DNA from: Hyparrhenia diplandra
Taxonomy: Eukaryota; Streptophyta; Magnoliopsida; Poales; Poaceae
NCBI GenBank assembly: GCA_015847255.1
Contig: JADLZK010010475.1
Span: 19,868-83,867 of the forward strand
Direction: 5' to 3'
DNA: 64,000 nt
This document shows, piece by piece, positions 60,582 through 64,000 of the stretch; within the stretch, counting starts at the first letter, position 1; every line of letters begins with the position of its first letter. The translations under genes and the position numbers were made by a program. The notes under the pieces were generated by a model that was given only the letters and a program-made list of their open reading frames with translations, was not told the DNA's origin and made no database searches.

Positions 60582-62790
60582 CTAATTCTTAGGCATGGGG
60601 TAGCGACCCATCACGAATACTCCGGTGAGAACTCTCATAAGATCAAGGTAATTAGATATTTTTGCTATTAGCCTACTAAATGTTGGTTAATTGCCTTTCA
60701 GGCTAAAATTCAACTTTACTTGGAAGAATTCAAAGGGAAAAAGAAATACAGGGAGGCCTAACTTTCTTCTTTGGGTTGTCCTTTTCTCGGCATACATCGC
60801 TAAACACATTTAGGAAAAAGGATTTGAACAGGTGTTGTATCATGTATGAAATATTTATTTAGGTATTCTGAAAACAGCATTAGAGAAACTAACCGCTATA
60901 CTCTTCAAATCTGGATCTGCCGTCCCTTCACGCTATCAAGATCGAAGAAAGCTCTTCCTTCTTAATGTCCAACTTCTTTAATGACTGCATGGCAATATTT
61001 ATCAACACACAGAACATGTGTTGTAAAAAAGGCTATCATAGATAAGCTCACTGGATTACCTCAGACAAGAACAATGGAGAGATGATGTCAAACACATCAT
61101 TTACAAATTTGTCAGCACTGGTATCTACTTTGCTCGATGTTTCTGCACCCTTGCTCTGAACTTTTGGCTTTAGCCTTCACTTCTATAATGGACGAATTGC
61201 CATGGTTGACTACTGAAACTTAAGAAATCATAAATAAACTCAGGAAAGCTTGCAAATAAAATGCAAGTATACAAGTATAGGCCAACAGTAAGCAACATAA
61301 AGTGTTCCAACCTCCTTTGAACTATGATGTATGTGAGCTAGGACAAAGAATAGAAACTAATCAATTCCAGAAATGATCACTGAATCGTGTACTTCAACAG
61401 TTCATGACAACATTCTAGGCATATAAGACAGTGCATGTCAAGTACTACATAATAGTCACATATTCCCACAAGATCACAATTCACAATTGACCACTTCAAT
61501 CATATTAGGTGGCATCTTCATAGCAAACTGTTTGTATGGATGGGAGAAGGGTGGAGCTAGATTGTATAGAGGCAGGTATGGGTCTGTTATCAGGGGTTTC
61601 TCATCCCCCTGTCTGGCATGGACTGGTTGGCTATATATGACCCACAGTGTCATCCTAAACTGGCAAGCATTTTGCAGCAGACTGATCCATAACAGAACCC
61701 GATCACTGGATACTGATTGGTTGTAATGATCGTGGCAGTGACCTAATAGGATAGCTGGGGGAGATCTCTGGCCATTCTGCTGCTGGTTTCCAGCCCATGA
61801 TTGATGCCGTTGAGGGGCTGGGCAAGGAGATGAGTAGAGAGAGGGGGAGATAGATGAGAGAACATAATGATTTATTGCTCAGCCCAAAACCAAACAGCTA
61901 TTCCACCAGGAATGGACGGTGAAAAAAAGGTCTTTTTGCTATTTCAAACCCAACATACAAGCACTGGATTAAATTTAACCTCCTCATATCACATTTCCCA
62001 ACCCCCATTCCCCAAAATCGAAATGGTGCCTTGGTGAATCAAGAAGCTAAAACATTAATTCAAGACAGCTGCAACATGATTCACTATATTTGTGTGGGAT
62101 GACATTGTGTGGACCGAAAGGTCTAAACTTAGGCCTGTCTGGATCAATGGTCAACAACTTTACTCTTGAGACTCCAAACATGGCGTCAAAAATGTTGTCT
62201 AAAGTTTAGACAATCTCATAATAACTTTAGACCACAAAGTGAGCTATACTGGTCTAAAGCTTTATTCCTTAACTTTTTAGACTAGAGAACCCAAACGGGC
62301 CCTTAGTATTAGTTTGCTCCGATGGCAGTGACAAACATTTTTATGTTACCCGTAAGAAATCCATACCTACTTTCGAACCATACAAAATTGAGAGCTCTTG
62401 CCAGCCATGACCATGAGAACATGATGTACAAGCATAATTCAATTCACAAAAGGAAAGAGCATCTAATGGTACCAAACACTTCTCTTACCCTGTCATATAT
62501 TATGATAAAAAGGTACATACTAAAGAAAAAAGAAATCTCGACTAGCCAGCATGGTCTATAGAGCGTAAAAGAAATAACTGCAAGGGGATGAAATCTTAAA
62601 GTATGGCATGCATGAATAGCTGACCTGTCTCTTTGGGCACATTCTTTTTTGATGATGAGGAACATTAGTAGGTGTCGTGTTCTCAACTGGTTGTTCTGAG
62701 GAATTTGGCACACCAGAAGGAACCAAAATGTGCTAGATCAGGAGGATTATCCTTACCCCAGCTGGTGCAGCCTGTATCACAGCAGTGATA
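60582..62790 (-). CDS. Unrecognised gene, fragmentary exons
   Basis: Minus-strand pieces with splice-like borders. Exon 61060-61212 reads VNHGNSSIIEVKAKAKSSEQ then, after one base correction, ETSSKVDTSADKFVNDVFDI and SPLFLSE, ending GAG|GTAATC. Exon 60894-60984 starts after CATGCAG and reads SLKKLDIKKEE, ending GCG|GTTAGT. A possible exon near 62625-62790 reads VPSGVPNSSEQPVENTTP then SSSKKNVPKE, ending ACAG|GTCAGC. A possible last segment near 60582-60650 reads LMRVLTGVFVMGRYPMPKN followed by TAG. Composition is hydrophilic and Lys/Ser-rich. I do not recognise the family; the pieces may not all belong to one gene. Confidence 0.3.
62129..62305. mobile_element. Tourist-like MITE with TTA target duplication
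   Basis: Element 62132-62302 bounded by TTA at 62129-62131 and 62303-62305. The left end GGCCTGTCTGGATCAATGGTC pairs with the reverse complement of the right end (GGGCCCGTTTGGGTTCTCTAGTC). Inside are paired words around CTAAAGTTTAGAC. Confidence 0.7.
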
Positions 62791-64000
62791 AACATCTCTA
62801 TAATACAAAAAATGTAACAATACCTAGACAATCCATCCATCTATTACCTCAAGTCCACATATGCTGGTTGCTTCCCAATGGAGATGAGAAACTTGTCCAA
62901 GATTGCTTGAAGCTAAGAGCTGGATGGAGTAAATTAATCAACCATCAAACAAAATAATATTATCGGGTAAATTGCAGAAAGGTCAAAATTATCTTGTATA
63001 TATGCAAATAGGTCACTGAACTATAAAACGAGACAAATCCATCACTAAACTTTCCAAGTGGATTACCCAAAAGGACACAGCTTGTGCCACCACGACAATG
63101 GGTTCACATTAAAATCATCAGAGAGAAAAGTTTATGATCCTTGCATTGAACTCATCGCATGCTAATCATGTTAGAACTAATATATCGCATGCTAACTCAT
63201 CTATCGAACATTATTCGACTATAATGATTTATGACATCTAATGATCAGAGTGACATGCTTGGAACACACTAATGAGTGTTAGACAAATTTCTGGAGACAC
63301 ATGTCACGGATTTGCAAAACATGACACATGCCACATAGGTGATGACCCATGCAGCACTGTCACAAGACATGATGAACAGCAGACGAACTGCCACAAGCCC
63401 ACAAGAGGACAAGCATAGCGTAGAATTGGAGGTTGTCTTTGACGCGCCATGCCCACGAGTTTACTTGCTGGCAGAAAATGACCAGCAGCACAATTGGCAC
63501 CTGCCGGGTGGGACGAAAAATAGTATACTACTAGTTACATGCATGCTAGAAAAAAAAATATAAAGGGGCCTCACAATTTGAAATGAAGATTAAAGGTTTT
63601 TGCAAAATAAAATTACATCACGTTCTCTAATAACTGTAATGCCCATGCCACTGTGAAATAGACAGTTTCCCATCAAGGACCTTATAGATGATATCAACTC
63701 AGAAAGTTTAGCCAATAATAGTTCAATTTCAAACAATTCATTACCTATTTGCACATACAAGTTTAGTGGCCTCAATGCAACTTGGCATATATAATATTAG
63801 CCAGGTCAAGATATTATTACGCAATTTCACAGAGTGTAACACATAATACACATTTTGCATTTAGGGATAGCAGTAGTTATGTATTATCAGTAGTTAAAGC
63901 AATGGAACACCATCCAGTAAAAAGAAGTGTTGTTAGTCCTGAACCATACCAATGGTGTCACATCATTTGTCGGTGGATGGAAGTAGCGGATCTCTGTTTA
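62791..64000. other. Intergenic or intronic, no gene recognised
   Basis: AT-rich. 62990-63075 (GGTCACTGAACTATAAAACG, CACTAAACTTTCCAAGTGG) resembles a common grass repeat. Short open frames only. Confidence 0.3.

Overview
The window is nuclear DNA from a grass (Poaceae). Evidence for this: intron-containing genes with GT..AG junctions; very GC-rich first exons next to AT-rich intergenic DNA; many grass-type repeats (Tourist-like MITEs, a long-LTR remnant, LINE tails, a Mutator-type element, a hAT TTF-type transposase remnant); and a plastid trnL(UAA) intron copy that reads as grass-like. I cannot name the species.

Layout, left to right. 0.4-1.7 kb (-): ABF/AREB-type bZIP factor, 3' end cut off by the window. 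2.7-9.5 kb: repeat block with a Mutator-like element, a large foldback element, a probable solo LTR and a Tourist MITE. 9.8-11.6 kb (-): endo-beta-mannanase. 12.0-12.4 kb: MITE with a nested LINE tail. 13.8-18.0 kb (-): remorin. 20.5-23.2 kb: decayed hAT. 24.7-30.0 kb (+): THO complex subunit 5. 30.8-35.7 kb (-): OBL1-like class 3 lipase with an intronic retroposon and an apparently missing central exon. 36.1-36.5 kb: plastid insertion. 40.3-41.4 kb (-): flavonol-synthase-like 2-ODD. 44.5-47.2 kb (-): G-type lectin receptor kinase. 50.5-53.7 kb (-): mitochondrial phosphate carrier. 54-56 kb: retroposon and MITE debris. 58.3-59.3 kb (+): zinc-ribbon RING-H2 E3 ligase. 60.6-62.8 kb (-): fragments of a gene I do not recognise.

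From memory, the order bZIP23-type factor, mannanase, remorin, lipase, FLS-like enzyme, receptor kinase, phosphate carrier matches distal rice chromosome 2 (around OsbZIP23). The window is therefore probably a syntenic segment of ordinary, independently acting genes. I see no operon-like or biosynthetic-cluster logic.

The dominant oddity is technical or evolutionary. Every recognisable gene carries many 1-2 base indels, mostly in short homopolymers or dinucleotides and often compensating each other within tens of bases, while splice sites and protein motifs stay intact. This looks like uncorrected long-read consensus error rather than nine independent pseudogenes. Coding intervals below are therefore gene models that cross frameshifts; exon coordinates come from splice sites and homology. 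I found no convincing new system. The most unusual DNA structures are nested transposon insertions with intact target duplications, ultra-short retroposon scars, and a hairpin-type minisatellite inside a retroposon.
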